A program made the translations under genes and the position numbers. From Rummeliibacillus sp963792445 (GTDB taxonomy: Bacteria; Bacillota; Bacilli; Bacillales_A; Planococcaceae): DNA of 64,000 nt. Every line of letters starts with the position of its first letter. The first letter of the stretch is position 1. Positions 41,136-49,724 of the stretch are shown in pieces. The DNA is taken from the NCBI GenBank assembly GCA_963792445.1, contig CAWBWO010000014.1, positions 124,001-188,000 on the forward strand. The letters are read 5' to 3'. The notes under the pieces are model-generated. The model saw nothing but the letters and a program-made list of their open reading frames with translations. It did not search any database and had not been told where the DNA came from.

Positions 41136-42377
41136 TTAAAAGGCCCAATCGCCATTACGGAAAATTGGAACAACTGTGCCATCTTGTTTGATACCATCAA
41201 TATCCATTTTGTCAGAACCAATCATGAAGTCAACGTGAACAGTAGAAGTATTCATGCCGTTTGCTAGCAATTCTTCTTGACTCATTTTTGTCCCGCCTTG
41301 AATCGTAGTAGGGTAAGCTGCACCGATTGCTAAGTGGTTAGATGCATTTTCATCATAAAGCGTTGTAAAGAAAGTAATACCAGATTGGGAAATTGGTGAT
41401 GGATCTGGGACAAGAGCAACTTCTCCTAAGCCTGTTGCCCCTTCATTGTCATGTACCAATTTCTTGATTGTTTCGTCACCTTTTTCAGCGGAAATTTCAA
41501 CGATTTTACCATCTTTAAAATGAACTTCAATGCCTTCGATTAATGTGCCAGCATAGCTTAATGGTTTTGTGCTTCGAACCACACCATCCATACGATGTGT
41601 ATCTGGAGCAGTGAAGACTTCTTCTGTTGGCATATTGGCGATAAATTCTTCGCCCTTTGGATTGTAACTTTCAGCACTTGCCCAAATATGGTTCTTTGGT
41701 AAGCCTAAAGTTAAATCTGTACCAGGTGCTGTATAGTGTAATGCATCAAACTGGATTTCATTTAACTTTGTTGCTTTTTCATTCAATGTAGCTTTATGGT
41801 CATCCCAAGCAGCGATTGGATCATCTGCATAGACACGGCAAGTTTTGAAAATTTGGTCCCATAATGCATCCACTTGTTCCTCGGATGTAGTTAGGTCAGG
41901 AAATACGTGTGCAGCCCAACCAGCTCCAGCAGCTGCTGCAACAGTCCATTTTAAATCATCATTTTGAGTTGCTTTGCGTTGGGCTAGGAATGCTTTACCG
42001 GCTTTATTTTGATAAGCAGCAACTTTTGCAGGGTCTACTTCATTTAATAAACCAGGGTCACTAGATACAATTGAAAGACGACTTACGCGATGATTTAAGA
42101 CATGATCTTCCGATTCTTGAATTTCGTATTCAGGTATGTCTGTTAATACTTCTTCAGGTTGGTGTAAATAATGGAGTTTACTAATTTCATCATCAGACCA
42201 TTTGACAATGACTTTTTCTGCACCTAATGCATAAGCTTCTTTCGTGATTAAACGAGCTAAAGGTGCTTGATCAACTGTGATGGTCATCTTCACCCAATCA
42301 CCTGGTTGAACGTTAATTCCTTTTGCTACTAAAAGTTTTGCATACTTTAGTAAATTTTCTTCAAAGTTAGCTAACAT
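41136..42377 (-). CDS. ampS: M29-family aminopeptidase AmpS
   Basis: A metal-dependent broad-specificity aminopeptidase. At 413 residues it is the normal length. The start MLANFEENLLKYAKLL and the conserved segments NLPTEEVFTAP-like (NMPTEEVFTAPD), GEVALVPDPSPI and YPTTIQGG belong to the M29/AmpS family that binds two zinc or cobalt ions. I use ATG 42377, since GGAGG precedes it; the longer frame from TTG 42392 overlaps that site. It is monocistronic, its upstream side joins a dispersed repeat, and its 3' end is partly duplicated at 38484. Confidence 0.94.
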   Translation of the reverse strand: MLANFEENLLKYAKLLVAKGINVQPGDWVKMTITVDQAPLARLITKEAYALGAEKVIVKWSDDEISKLHYLHQPEEVLTDIPEYEIQESEDHVLNHRVSRLSIVSSDPGLLNEVDPAKVAAYQNKAGKAFLAQRKATQNDDLKWTVAAAAGAGWAAHVFPDLTTSEEQVDALWDQIFKTCRVYADDPIAAWDDHKATLNEKATKLNEIQFDALHYTAPGTDLTLGLPKNHIWASAESYNPKGEEFIANMPTEEVFTAPDTHRMDGVVRSTKPLSYAGTLIEGIEVHFKDGKIVEISAEKGDETIKKLVHDNEGATGLGEVALVPDPSPISQSGITFFTTLYDENASNHLAIGAAYPTTIQGGTKMSQEELLANGMNTSTVHVDFMIGSDKMDIDGIKQDGTVVPIFRNGDWAF

Positions 42378-42396
42378 TGTCTCTACCTCCAATGAC

Positions 42397-42730
42397 TTTA
42401 TCCCGCATTAACTGGCATTATGACTCAACTGCAAGGCTTTAGAAAATTCGAAGAAGCAGCGGTTGTGATAACTGCCCGAATCTAGCTGCGGCTCCTAGCC
42501 CCTCGAGGTCATAAGCTGTACAACTCTGTGGCAAAGGGCGCCACGCCGTTGTCCATCTTATGCTTGTCGGGGCTGGTCAGTCGCCTCGCTTTTTGAAGTA
42601 AACGCCCGATTGGTGAGATACAGTGAAACTTACCGATGCTTTAGCAGAGGTTTAGTTGAACCAATCGACAGTAGAACGGGACTAACAATCAGTGTGGGAT
42701 ACCCCCCACCGATTGAAGTTTCACTTTATT
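42397..42730. repeat. Dispersed repeat element, copy 1, with a nested palindromic insert
   Basis: The left part (42397-42478) and right part (about 42598-42730) match the copy at 56724-56999: TTTATCCCGCATTAACTGG at one end and GATTGAAGTTTCACTTTA at the other. Between them lies an extra palindromic block (about 42479-42597) whose arms AGCCCCTCGAGGTCATAAGC and GCTTGTCGGGGCT pair imperfectly. No reading frame is credible, so this looks like a non-autonomous mobile or RNA-forming element. Confidence 0.75.
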
Positions 42731-42794
42731 CATTGACAATTTTACCATAATGAATGAAAATTCCGTAACTTTAGAGCCTAGCAATAGACCATAC

Positions 42795-42832
42795 AAAAAA
42801 GGGAGGCATTTCAACTAAGATATGCCACCCTA
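42795..42832 (-). terminator. Terminator after the minus-strand MFS gene
   Basis: On the minus strand GGGTGGCAT pairs with ATGCCTCCC (one mismatch), followed by TTTTTT. Confidence 0.75.
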
Positions 42833-42864
42833 AATAGACTCGTTTTATAAAGTATAAAGTTTTT

Positions 42865-44061
42865 TTATGCTGATGCATGTTTTGTTTGTTTTTTTAGTTT
42901 CACTTCTACAAATCCGAGTAAGACAAATCCAATGATACAGCAAACAATCATAGTTTTCACAACTCCGTTCCAACCATTCGTATCATAGAAGTGCCCGCCA
43001 ATTGTTCCCATAACGCTAGATCCTACATAATAAAATAATAGGTAAAGAGAAGATGCATAAGCTTTTGCAGTAGGTATAGCAGAGCTACTTACCCAACCAC
43101 TGACTAAGTTGTGCCATGCAAAGAAGCCGCAAGCTAGTATAAATAAACCGAGTAATACAACTGGTAAGGAATGGATTGCCGTTAAGCTAATACCAATTAG
43201 AACAACCACTAGGCTAACACAAAGCATTTGACCACGTGAATAGCGATCGCTTAATTTGCCGACTGTCATTGAACCGATAGAGCCCATTAACTGAAAGATA
43301 AAGACGAAGCCGACAAGTGTTTGACTTAAAGAAAAGTCCTTGATTAATGGAAAGCTAATGTAATTAAACATGGCAACATAAACGCCAAGTGCAAGGAAGC
43401 CAAGACCATAGAAGAACCATAGTTTTGTATCTTTACAAGCAGCAATAATGCCTCCAAGCCAGTTTTTAATCGAAAATTCTTGTGAAATAAAGTTTTTAGA
43501 TGGTTCCACTAGAAAGATAAAAGTAATAGAAAGAAGAAAAGTTAAAATCCCAAGAACAAAAACAGCAGTATGCCAGTTGGATAAATCCATAACGGAACTG
43601 GAAACAATACGGCCAAAGAAACCACCAAATCCACTACCTGTAATATAGACAGCAAGTGATTTTGAAAATTGATTTCCAGGTAATTCTTCTGCTAAATACG
43701 TAACAGCAATTGCAGGAAAACCTGCTGTAGCAAATCCTTGGATTGCACGTAATAGTAAAAGCACTTCGAAGTTTTGTGCAAAACCAACAAGTAAATAAAT
43801 AATGGATGAGCTCACAAGTGAGAACACCATAATATTTTTACGTCCCCATGTATTTGAAACAGCGGCCATCACGAGCATACCGAATGCAAGGGTAAAAGTA
43901 GAAATAGATAATACCAAACTAGATTCAGATGCATTCATATGAAAGTCATGTGTAAAGTGTTGGATAAAAGTTTGGGGACCATAAAGGTTTGCAAAAGTCA
44001 CAAGGCTCCCAATTAACATCCCCAATGTAATTTTATTTGTGTTTGAAGTTGAAATATCCAT
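42865..44061 (-). CDS. MFS transporter, YybF/YnfM-like
   Basis: A 398-residue twelve-helix transporter. The loop 2-3 motif appears as AAVSNTWGRKNIMV and the second half begins near NWLGGIIAACKDTK. It is divergent from a LysR gene 106 bp away, the same arrangement as the Bacillus yybE-yybF and enteric ynfL-ynfM pairs, which are thought to be drug or metabolite exporters. No substrate is evident. GGAGGGAA precedes the start. Confidence 0.87.
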   Translation of the reverse strand: MDISTSNTNKITLGMLIGSLVTFANLYGPQTFIQHFTHDFHMNASESSLVLSISTFTLAFGMLVMAAVSNTWGRKNIMVFSLVSSSIIYLLVGFAQNFEVLLLLRAIQGFATAGFPAIAVTYLAEELPGNQFSKSLAVYITGSGFGGFFGRIVSSSVMDLSNWHTAVFVLGILTFLLSITFIFLVEPSKNFISQEFSIKNWLGGIIAACKDTKLWFFYGLGFLALGVYVAMFNYISFPLIKDFSLSQTLVGFVFIFQLMGSIGSMTVGKLSDRYSRGQMLCVSLVVVLIGISLTAIHSLPVVLLGLFILACGFFAWHNLVSGWVSSSAIPTAKAYASSLYLLFYYVGSSVMGTIGGHFYDTNGWNGVVKTMIVCCIIGFVLLGFVEVKLKKQTKHASA

Positions 44062-44124
44062 TAGAATTTCCCTCCTACAATGTTATAGTACGCCGATCTA
44101 TTCATAACGTCTAATATTGAGTTA

Positions 44125-44139
44125 TTATTGATTCAATAA
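44125..44139. promoter_or_regulatory. Palindromic LysR box candidate
   Basis: TTATTGATTCAATAA is a perfect 7-1-7 inverted repeat centred between the divergent MFS and LysR genes. It fits the T-N11-A type of LysR binding site. Confidence 0.65.
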
Positions 44140-44167
44140 CCATTGTCTATTGAAAGAGGGTGTTTTT

Positions 44168-45046
44168 TTGGAAATGCATCAACTTCGTTATTTTCAAGCA
44201 ATTGCACAGACGAACAATTATAATCATGCGGCGAATCTTTTGCATGTATCACAGCCTGCACTTACGAAGGCTATTCATAAATTGGAGCAAGAGCTCGGTG
44301 TTCCATTGTTTAATCGAATTGGTCGATCAATTGAGATTAGTATATATGGAGAGAAATTTTTAGATTTTGTAGAAGAGAGCCTTCAGTTACTTGATCGTGG
44401 TGTACAAGAGCTTCAAAGCATGAAAGACCCTCTGCAAGGAACGATTCGACTTGCCTTTTTGCAAACAATTGGTACGACTATTTTGCCTGGCATTCTTAGA
44501 AAATTTAAAGAACACTATCCAGATGTTCAATTTGATTTACAACAATGCAATTCAAGACAAGCATTAGAACTATTAGAAAATAATGAAGTGGATTTATGTC
44601 TTGTCACGAACTTTAGTCGTTCTTTTGGTAATTTCAACTGGGTACCCATAAAGAAAGAACAGCTTTATGGGTATTGCTCCATTAATCATCCATTGAGTAA
44701 GGAACAATCCATTTCATTTCAAGCTTTACGTGATGAGCCATTTATCGGATATAAAGATCATTTATTGATGCAACACCAGCTGATGTCATGGTGCCGTGAT
44801 GCTGGATTTACACCGAATATCGTATTCCAAGGAACAGCAGTACCAACCTTGGCAGGGCTTATTTCTGCCAATCTTGGTGTTGGCATTTTACCTTATTACG
44901 CTGGTTTAGAGGCTTTACCTGTACATCGTTTTGAAATTACCGATATAGATTGTGAACGTGAGGTAGGACTTGCGTGGAAAGCTAATGCTACATTATGTGC
45001 ATCCGCTCAATTGTTTGTAGAATTTACAAGTTCAAATTATGAATAA
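44168..45046 (+). CDS. LysR-family transcriptional regulator
   Basis: A 292-residue LysR regulator. The helix-turn-helix reads NNYNHAANLLHVSQPALTKAIHKLE and the effector domain begins GTIRLAFLQTIGTTILPG. TTG 44168 is the best start by its spacing to AGAGGG; ATG 44174 is the alternative. It is divergent from the MFS transporter gene, which is its probable target, with the 44125-44139 palindrome between them. Confidence 0.9.
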   Translation: MEMHQLRYFQAIAQTNNYNHAANLLHVSQPALTKAIHKLEQELGVPLFNRIGRSIEISIYGEKFLDFVEESLQLLDRGVQELQSMKDPLQGTIRLAFLQTIGTTILPGILRKFKEHYPDVQFDLQQCNSRQALELLENNEVDLCLVTNFSRSFGNFNWVPIKKEQLYGYCSINHPLSKEQSISFQALRDEPFIGYKDHLLMQHQLMSWCRDAGFTPNIVFQGTAVPTLAGLISANLGVGILPYYAGLEALPVHRFEITDIDCEREVGLAWKANATLCASAQLFVEFTSSNYE

Positions 45047-45085
45047 GAGGGAGATGTCTTCATGCAAAGATTTTTCCACAATAAA

Positions 45086-45112
45086 AAGGATGGAAACATT
45101 TCTCCATCCTTC
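45086..45112. terminator. Hairpin between convergent lysR and phosphatase genes
   Basis: AAGGATGGAAA pairs with TTCTCCATCCTT. Short flanking A and T runs allow use on either strand. Confidence 0.75.
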
Positions 45113-45156
45113 ATTTCTAGATTTTTTTGATAGACAAAGTAAACGTCTCATTTTGA

Positions 45157-45726
45157 TTAACCAGATATCTGCTGAAGTTGTTCTAAAGGTATTCTTGCTA
45201 TGATTTGATAACCATTTCCTCTTCCAAGAGGCTTCACAACAACTGTTCCCATATACGGGATACTACCTAAGCCAATGCCATTTGGAAAGCTGTGAGCAAT
45301 GATCACTCTATTTTTTCCAGTGCTTGGGGGTATTTCTAGTACTGATTGTAAATCGTTTAAAATCATAACTTGTTCCCACCAGTTTAAAGGGTTACTTAAC
45401 TTATTAATTTCAAATCCTAGTCTATCTGCTTGGATGTTCATGGCACCAAAGGCTAGTGCAGCGGTTTCCATGGTTCTGCATAAGGGGCTAGCTTGGACGG
45501 GATATTCTATAGGTATATGCATACCTCGTAATGTATTTCCATACAGTATGGCTTGGTTTCTTCCTGTATCAGACAGATTCCTTTGTGTATAACAATTAGT
45601 AAGGTCAAGATATGGCTGGTCCATTCCTACGTTTGCTTCGCCATGTCTAGCATATAAAATATATCCACCTTGCTTTAGAGAATCCAGTAATGATTGCCTT
45701 TCTCCACCGCTTTGTAGATTATTCAA
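45157..45726 (-). CDS. Histidine phosphatase superfamily protein
   Basis: A 189-residue protein with the phosphohistidine RHG motif (YARHGEAN, about residue 25) and later IIAHSFPNG containing the second catalytic His. ASPLCRTMETA is the arginine-bearing substrate loop. The N-terminal NLQSGGERQSLLDSLKQGG resembles extracytoplasmic broad-specificity phosphatases, but I see no signal peptide. Its target, a phosphorylated sugar, nucleotide or protein, cannot be told. It is monocistronic. Confidence 0.85.
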   Translation of the reverse strand: MNNLQSGGERQSLLDSLKQGGYILYARHGEANVGMDQPYLDLTNCYTQRNLSDTGRNQAILYGNTLRGMHIPIEYPVQASPLCRTMETAALAFGAMNIQADRLGFEINKLSNPLNWWEQVMILNDLQSVLEIPPSTGKNRVIIAHSFPNGIGLGSIPYMGTVVVKPLGRGNGYQIIARIPLEQLQQISG

Positions 45727-45898
45727 TTGTTTTTCTCCCTCCGATTAAACACATATCATAATATATTGTTTTCGCCCAAATTCATTAGGGATGGTAGCCT
45801 AGAGCTTTGCGTATTTTCTTTTTAATAAAGGAGTTACTTCATGAAGGAAAACGCTATAATGACTTATATAAGAGTATGGTAATTGAGGAAGTGAATGT

Positions 45899-46225
45899 AT
45901 GTTTTATGCAATTATGTTATTTGTATTGGCAGGTCTCGCAGAAATAGGTGGGGGCTATTTAATTTGGTTATCGTTAAGGGAAGGAAAGCCTTTCTACTGG
46001 GGAGTTATAGGAGGAATTGTTTTAGTTATATATGGAATTATCGCTACATTTCAACACTTTCCATCTTTCGGTAGAGTCTATGCGGCATATGGTGGGGTTT
46101 TTATTGTTCTATCTATTTTATGGGGATGGGGAATTGATAAAAAAACGCCAGATTTATATGACTGGGCTGGAGCAGCAATCTGTTTAATCGGTGCGTCGAT
46201 CATTTTATTCGCACCACGTCACTAA
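45899..46225 (+). CDS. YnfA-family (UPF0060) small membrane protein
   Basis: A 108-residue protein with four membrane helices, related to small multidrug resistance exporters. FVLAGLAEIGGGYLIWLSLREG and FGRVYAAYGGVFIVLSILWGW are the family signatures. It has GAGGAAGTG before the ATG. It lies alone; a tiny membrane-type frame follows 38 bp later. Confidence 0.9.
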   Translation: MFYAIMLFVLAGLAEIGGGYLIWLSLREGKPFYWGVIGGIVLVIYGIIATFQHFPSFGRVYAAYGGVFIVLSILWGWGIDKKTPDLYDWAGAAICLIGASIILFAPRH

Positions 46226-46263
46226 AAAATAATGATAAGAAATAATTGAAGTGAGGCAGCAGA

Positions 46264-46431
46264 TTGTTTATGCCAAAAAAACAGAAAATGAAAAAGAAAT
46301 CAAAGGAAAATAACACTATTAATGATTTATTGAATGAAATTGGAGACTCAATAATTGGCGAAGTAATTTTTAATATACTTCTGTTTATACCTAGAATGAT
46401 TGGCAAATTGTTAAAAGTCATTTTTTCATGA
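46264..46431 (+). CDS. Short basic protein with hydrophobic tail, uncharacterised
   Basis: A 55-residue frame starting at TTG 46264 (or ATG 46270) with a GAGGC site eight bases before the TTG. The first 16 residues are very basic (KKQKMKKKSK), then comes NDLLNEIGDSIIGEVIFN and a hydrophobic helix LLFIPRMIGKLLKVIF. The codon pattern and composition look genuine. I do not recognise the family; the layout suggests a peripheral or monotopic membrane protein. Confidence 0.6.
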   Translation: MFMPKKQKMKKKSKENNTINDLLNEIGDSIIGEVIFNILLFIPRMIGKLLKVIFS

Positions 46432-46549
46432 GGCAAAGAGTTCTCAAAAAATATAATGACATTAAATAAAAATATCATTGAAAATCCATACTGGGATAAT
46501 AGTGGGAGTTTGAAAAAATCAGGTAATACTGAAAGGAATGTTGGATGAT

Positions 46550-46987
46550 ATGGATATACAAGTAAAGACGAAATTAAAAATACAAAAACCAGTTCATGAG
46601 GTATTTGAAGCTCTAGTAGACCCGCAAAAAATGGCAAATTATTGGTTTTCATCAGGTTCTGGAAGAGTTGAACAAGGAAAAACAATCACTTGGAGATATG
46701 ATGAATACAATGCAGAAGTATCGATAAATGTATTAGAAGTTGAAGAAAATAGGAAAATTGTTTTCTCATGGGGAAATCCAGAGGAAGAAACAATCGTGGC
46801 AATCGTACTTAAGCCTGATAATAGTAGTACAATCATTGAAGTAACGGAATCAGGTTTTAAAGAAAATAGCGCAGAAATACTAAACAAAATGATTGGCCAA
46901 AAAGAAGGTTGGGTCTATATGTTAACCTGTCTAAAAGCGTATTTAGAGAATGGGATTAATAATCTCAGAGCAGCGTTAGTCTTTTGA
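46550..46987 (+). CDS. SRPBCC/AHSA1-domain protein
   Basis: A START-like ligand-binding fold related to the Hsp90 co-chaperone Aha1 C domain. The strand KTKLKIQKPVHEVFEALVDP, then WFSSGSGRVEQGKTITWRY and FSWGNPEE, and the closing long helix with GWVYMLTCLKAYLE are typical. About 145 residues from ATG 46550; an in-frame ATG at 46538 has poorer spacing to AAAGGA. Bacterial members are mostly of unknown function. Confidence 0.85.
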   Translation: MDIQVKTKLKIQKPVHEVFEALVDPQKMANYWFSSGSGRVEQGKTITWRYDEYNAEVSINVLEVEENRKIVFSWGNPEEETIVAIVLKPDNSSTIIEVTESGFKENSAEILNKMIGQKEGWVYMLTCLKAYLENGINNLRAALVF

Positions 46988-47080
46988 TGAAATCGCTTTT
47001 TTAGTTGACTTCTATAGCCAATGTAGAGAAGCAAAGAAGTTAATGGATTTTTTATCAAATACAAGTAAATAAACAAAATA

Positions 47081-47114
47081 GCGAATTCCATTTACTCGGG
47101 AATTCGTTTTTTTA
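47081..47114 (+). terminator. Terminator after the SRPBCC gene
   Basis: GCGAATTCC pairs with GGAATTCGT and is followed by T6. Confidence 0.85.
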
Positions 47115-47188
47115 ATGTGCGATTATTGTTGAACTACTGTGTTAGTTAAATATTAGTAGATACAAAATACTGTCTACGCTTGATCATA

Positions 47189-47383
47189 TTATTTTCTTAG
47201 GGAGAATAAATTTAAAAGTTGAATTCTTTTTTTGTCAATAATTTGTAGTTCTTCTTTGATGATATGATGCTCATGCTTTGCTAACCATTGTTTTAACTCA
47301 CTTTTGTCTTTGCAATTTGTTAAGTAAATTTGGCCGTTTGTCCCTACAGCATTCACTGTATATCGATTGTTTGTTTGTCTCAT
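47189..47383 (-). CDS. Small hypothetical protein
   Basis: A 64-residue protein with a strong AAAAGGTGG site eight bases before the ATG. It is polar, with no membrane helix. MRQTNNRYTVNAVGTNG and a helical SELKQWLAKHEHHIIKEE suggest a compact alpha/beta fold. I do not recognise the family. Confidence 0.55.
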   Translation of the reverse strand: MRQTNNRYTVNAVGTNGQIYLTNCKDKSELKQWLAKHEHHIIKEELQIIDKKRIQLLNLFSLRK

Positions 47384-47707
47384 ATATTTACCACCTTTTT
47401 AAGAAATTTAAGAAACTAAACAGAATTCTTTCAAGGTTTTATTTAATTGTATGAGGCGCTATCGGCCTGAGAAAAATAATATATGATATCCGAAGTGATT
47501 GCAATAGATATTAATAGTAAATTACAAAATTCAAACACACTTAATATTTAATCCAAAATATGTAATTCAAAATATGTTTAGGTGTAATAGATTTGTTAAA
47601 ATGGATTAGTCTAAACAAATGTACAATAAAATAAATATAATTTTGAATACTGGGGAGAGTAGGAATACCGGTTAAATTCGCACTTTTTTAGAGATAAGGA
47701 GAAAATA
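47384..47707. other. AT-rich intergenic region before ktrB
   Basis: I see only AT-rich sequence here, presumably holding divergent promoters for the small gene and ktrB. I looked for a c-di-AMP (ydaO-type) riboswitch, common before Ktr genes, and do not see its conserved segments. Confidence 0.5.
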
Positions 47708-49045
47708 ATGAAACCTGTAAAAGAAAGAATGAATCCATCGAAAATCCTTGTATTAGGTTTTGCAGTGTTGATTTTAATAGGAACCATTTTATTGATGCTC
47801 CCTGTTGCTACAGAAAACGGAAATGGCCTATCCTTCTTAAATGCTTTATTTACAGCTACATCAGCTACGTGTGTGACAGGACTTGTAGTAGTAGATACAC
47901 AAGATACATTTTCAATTTTTGGTGAGTTGGTAATTTTATTACTCATTCAAATCGGTGGACTTGGTTTTATGACATTTGCCTCTTTTTTATTTTTGGTATT
48001 AGGTAAGAAAATGTCCTTAAAAGAAAGGCTACTTTTAAAAGAGGCTATTAACGCAACAGACCTAACAGGAATTGTAAAATTAGTTAAACGAATTTTGATT
48101 TTCACCGGTGTTATTGAATTGATTGGTGGCATTATATTATCCATTCACTTTTCTTTCGAAATGCCAATAGCAAAGGCTATTTACTTTGGCTTTTTCCATT
48201 CAATTTCAAATTTCAATAATGCTGGTTTTGATTTAATGGGTGGATTTCAAAGTTTGACCAATTATGTTGATGATCCGACTGTTGTTATCACGATTTGTGC
48301 TCTTATTACTTTAGGTGGGTTAGGGTTTATTGTGATGAATGATCTCTATGAATACCGTAAAACAAAGCGACTATCTTTACATACAAAGGTGGTTTTGCTG
48401 TCTTCACTTATTCTTACAGGTGGTGCAACTCTATTCATCCTTTTACTTGAATTTGGAAACGATAAAACATTAGGTCCATTATCATTTGTGGGAAAGGTTT
48501 TAGGGGCATTATTCCAAGGCGTTACACCGAGAACAGCTGGTGCAAACACATTACCAATAGGAGATTTAACACATGCTACGTTATTTCTAACCATTTTCCT
48601 TATGTTCATCGGGGCTGGTTCAGGCTCAACGGCAGGAGGTATTAAGGTGACTACTTTCGCTGTATTGATTGCGACGGCTTGGTCTCAGGTGAAGGGGAGA
48701 GAGGATGTTGTCCTGTTTAGACGCAGAATTGTAACTGAAATAATTTTAAAAGCATTTACCATAGCAGTCTGCGGAATGATCATTGTGGTAGTTGTCACAT
48801 TTATATTAAGTATGACAGAGAAGAGCCACGACTTCATTATGTATTTATTCGAAGCAACATCTGCATTTGGTACAGTTGGCTTATCCATGGGCCTGACTCC
48901 GGAGCTTTCTCCTTATGGGCGAGTATTAATTATTTTGACAATGTTTGCAGGAAGATTAGGTCCATTAACAATTGGATTCGCTATTACAAAGAGACGTACA
49001 CAAGAAACTTTCCATCATCCGAAAGGGAATATTTTGATTGGTTAA
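47708..49045 (+). CDS. ktrB: Potassium uptake channel subunit KtrB/KtrD (TrkH family)
   Basis: A 445-residue ion-translocating subunit with four M1-P-M2 repeats. The pore signatures include SATCVTGLVVVDT, NFNNAGFDLMGG, GVTPRTAGANT and SAFGTVGLSMG. It probably imports potassium with sodium coupling. It forms an operon with the regulatory RCK protein gene 25 bp downstream, giving a KtrAB- or KtrCD-type system. Confidence 0.95.
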   Translation: MKPVKERMNPSKILVLGFAVLILIGTILLMLPVATENGNGLSFLNALFTATSATCVTGLVVVDTQDTFSIFGELVILLLIQIGGLGFMTFASFLFLVLGKKMSLKERLLLKEAINATDLTGIVKLVKRILIFTGVIELIGGIILSIHFSFEMPIAKAIYFGFFHSISNFNNAGFDLMGGFQSLTNYVDDPTVVITICALITLGGLGFIVMNDLYEYRKTKRLSLHTKVVLLSSLILTGGATLFILLLEFGNDKTLGPLSFVGKVLGALFQGVTPRTAGANTLPIGDLTHATLFLTIFLMFIGAGSGSTAGGIKVTTFAVLIATAWSQVKGREDVVLFRRRIVTEIILKAFTIAVCGMIIVVVVTFILSMTEKSHDFIMYLFEATSAFGTVGLSMGLTPELSPYGRVLIILTMFAGRLGPLTIGFAITKRRTQETFHHPKGNILIG

Positions 49046-49070
49046 TTATACGTTTGGGGAGTGATTCATA

Positions 49071-49724
49071 ATGATCATAAAGCAATATGCCGTTATTGGC
49101 CTTGGTAGATTTGGAACAAGTATAGCGAGGAGATTACATGAGGCAGGGCAAGAAGTGTTAGGAATCGATATAAACGAAGAACGGGTAGATGATGCAGAAC
49201 CATACGTAACCCATGCTGTTATAGCAGATGCTTCAGAAGAGAAAGCACTCGCCTCTATAGAAATTGAAAATTTTGATTGTGTCATTATAGCAATTGGCGA
49301 TGATTTACAAGCCAGTATTCTAACCGCAATGCTTCTAAAAGATTTTAAGGTAAAAAAAACGATTGCGAAAGCACTTGGACGACGTCATGGTGCATTATTA
49401 GAAAAAATAGGAATTGATTGGGTGATTTATCCGGAGCGGGATATGGGAGAAAGAGTTGCAAATCAACTTTTATCGCCTAATATGTTGAATTACATTGAAC
49501 TGTCTAAAGAATATAATATTGAAGAAATCATGATCCCAGTTGAAATGACAGGAAAGAGCCTAAAGGAACTGGATATCCGTGCCAAATATAACCTGAGTGT
49601 AATTGCACTTGTAAGAGATGGAGATATCATCATCTCGCCTTCTCCAGATCAGTCTTTTAATGAGGGTGATTTGATGGTTATGATAGGACATAGAGAAGAC
49701 TTAGCTAAATTTGCAAGTATATAA
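49071..49724 (+). CDS. ktrA: Potassium uptake regulatory subunit KtrA/KtrC (RCK protein)
   Basis: A cytosolic gating subunit with an N-terminal RCK domain binding nucleotide through YAVIGLGRFGTSIARRL (residues about 5-21) and a C-terminal RCK_C domain (about 135-217) beginning IEEIMIPVEMTGKSLKELD. In Bacillus and Staphylococcus such RCK_C domains bind c-di-AMP, which closes the channel. The same chromosome window holds the c-di-AMP synthase CdaA. 217 residues, full length. Confidence 0.94.
   Translation: MIIKQYAVIGLGRFGTSIARRLHEAGQEVLGIDINEERVDDAEPYVTHAVIADASEEKALASIEIENFDCVIIAIGDDLQASILTAMLLKDFKVKKTIAKALGRRHGALLEKIGIDWVIYPERDMGERVANQLLSPNMLNYIELSKEYNIEEIMIPVEMTGKSLKELDIRAKYNLSVIALVRDGDIIISPSPDQSFNEGDLMVMIGHREDLAKFASI

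Noticed and set aside
42397..42730. Insertion sequence with a transposase
   Set aside because: The element is only 334 bases and contains no credible reading frame.
46200..46685. 161-codon minus-strand frame
   Set aside because: It overlaps the ynfA end, the small basic protein and the SRPBCC gene antisense, lacks a convincing start site and has low-complexity composition typical of a shadow frame.
47384..47707. c-di-AMP riboswitch before ktrB
   Set aside because: The conserved ydaO segments are not visible and no terminator hairpin precedes the start.
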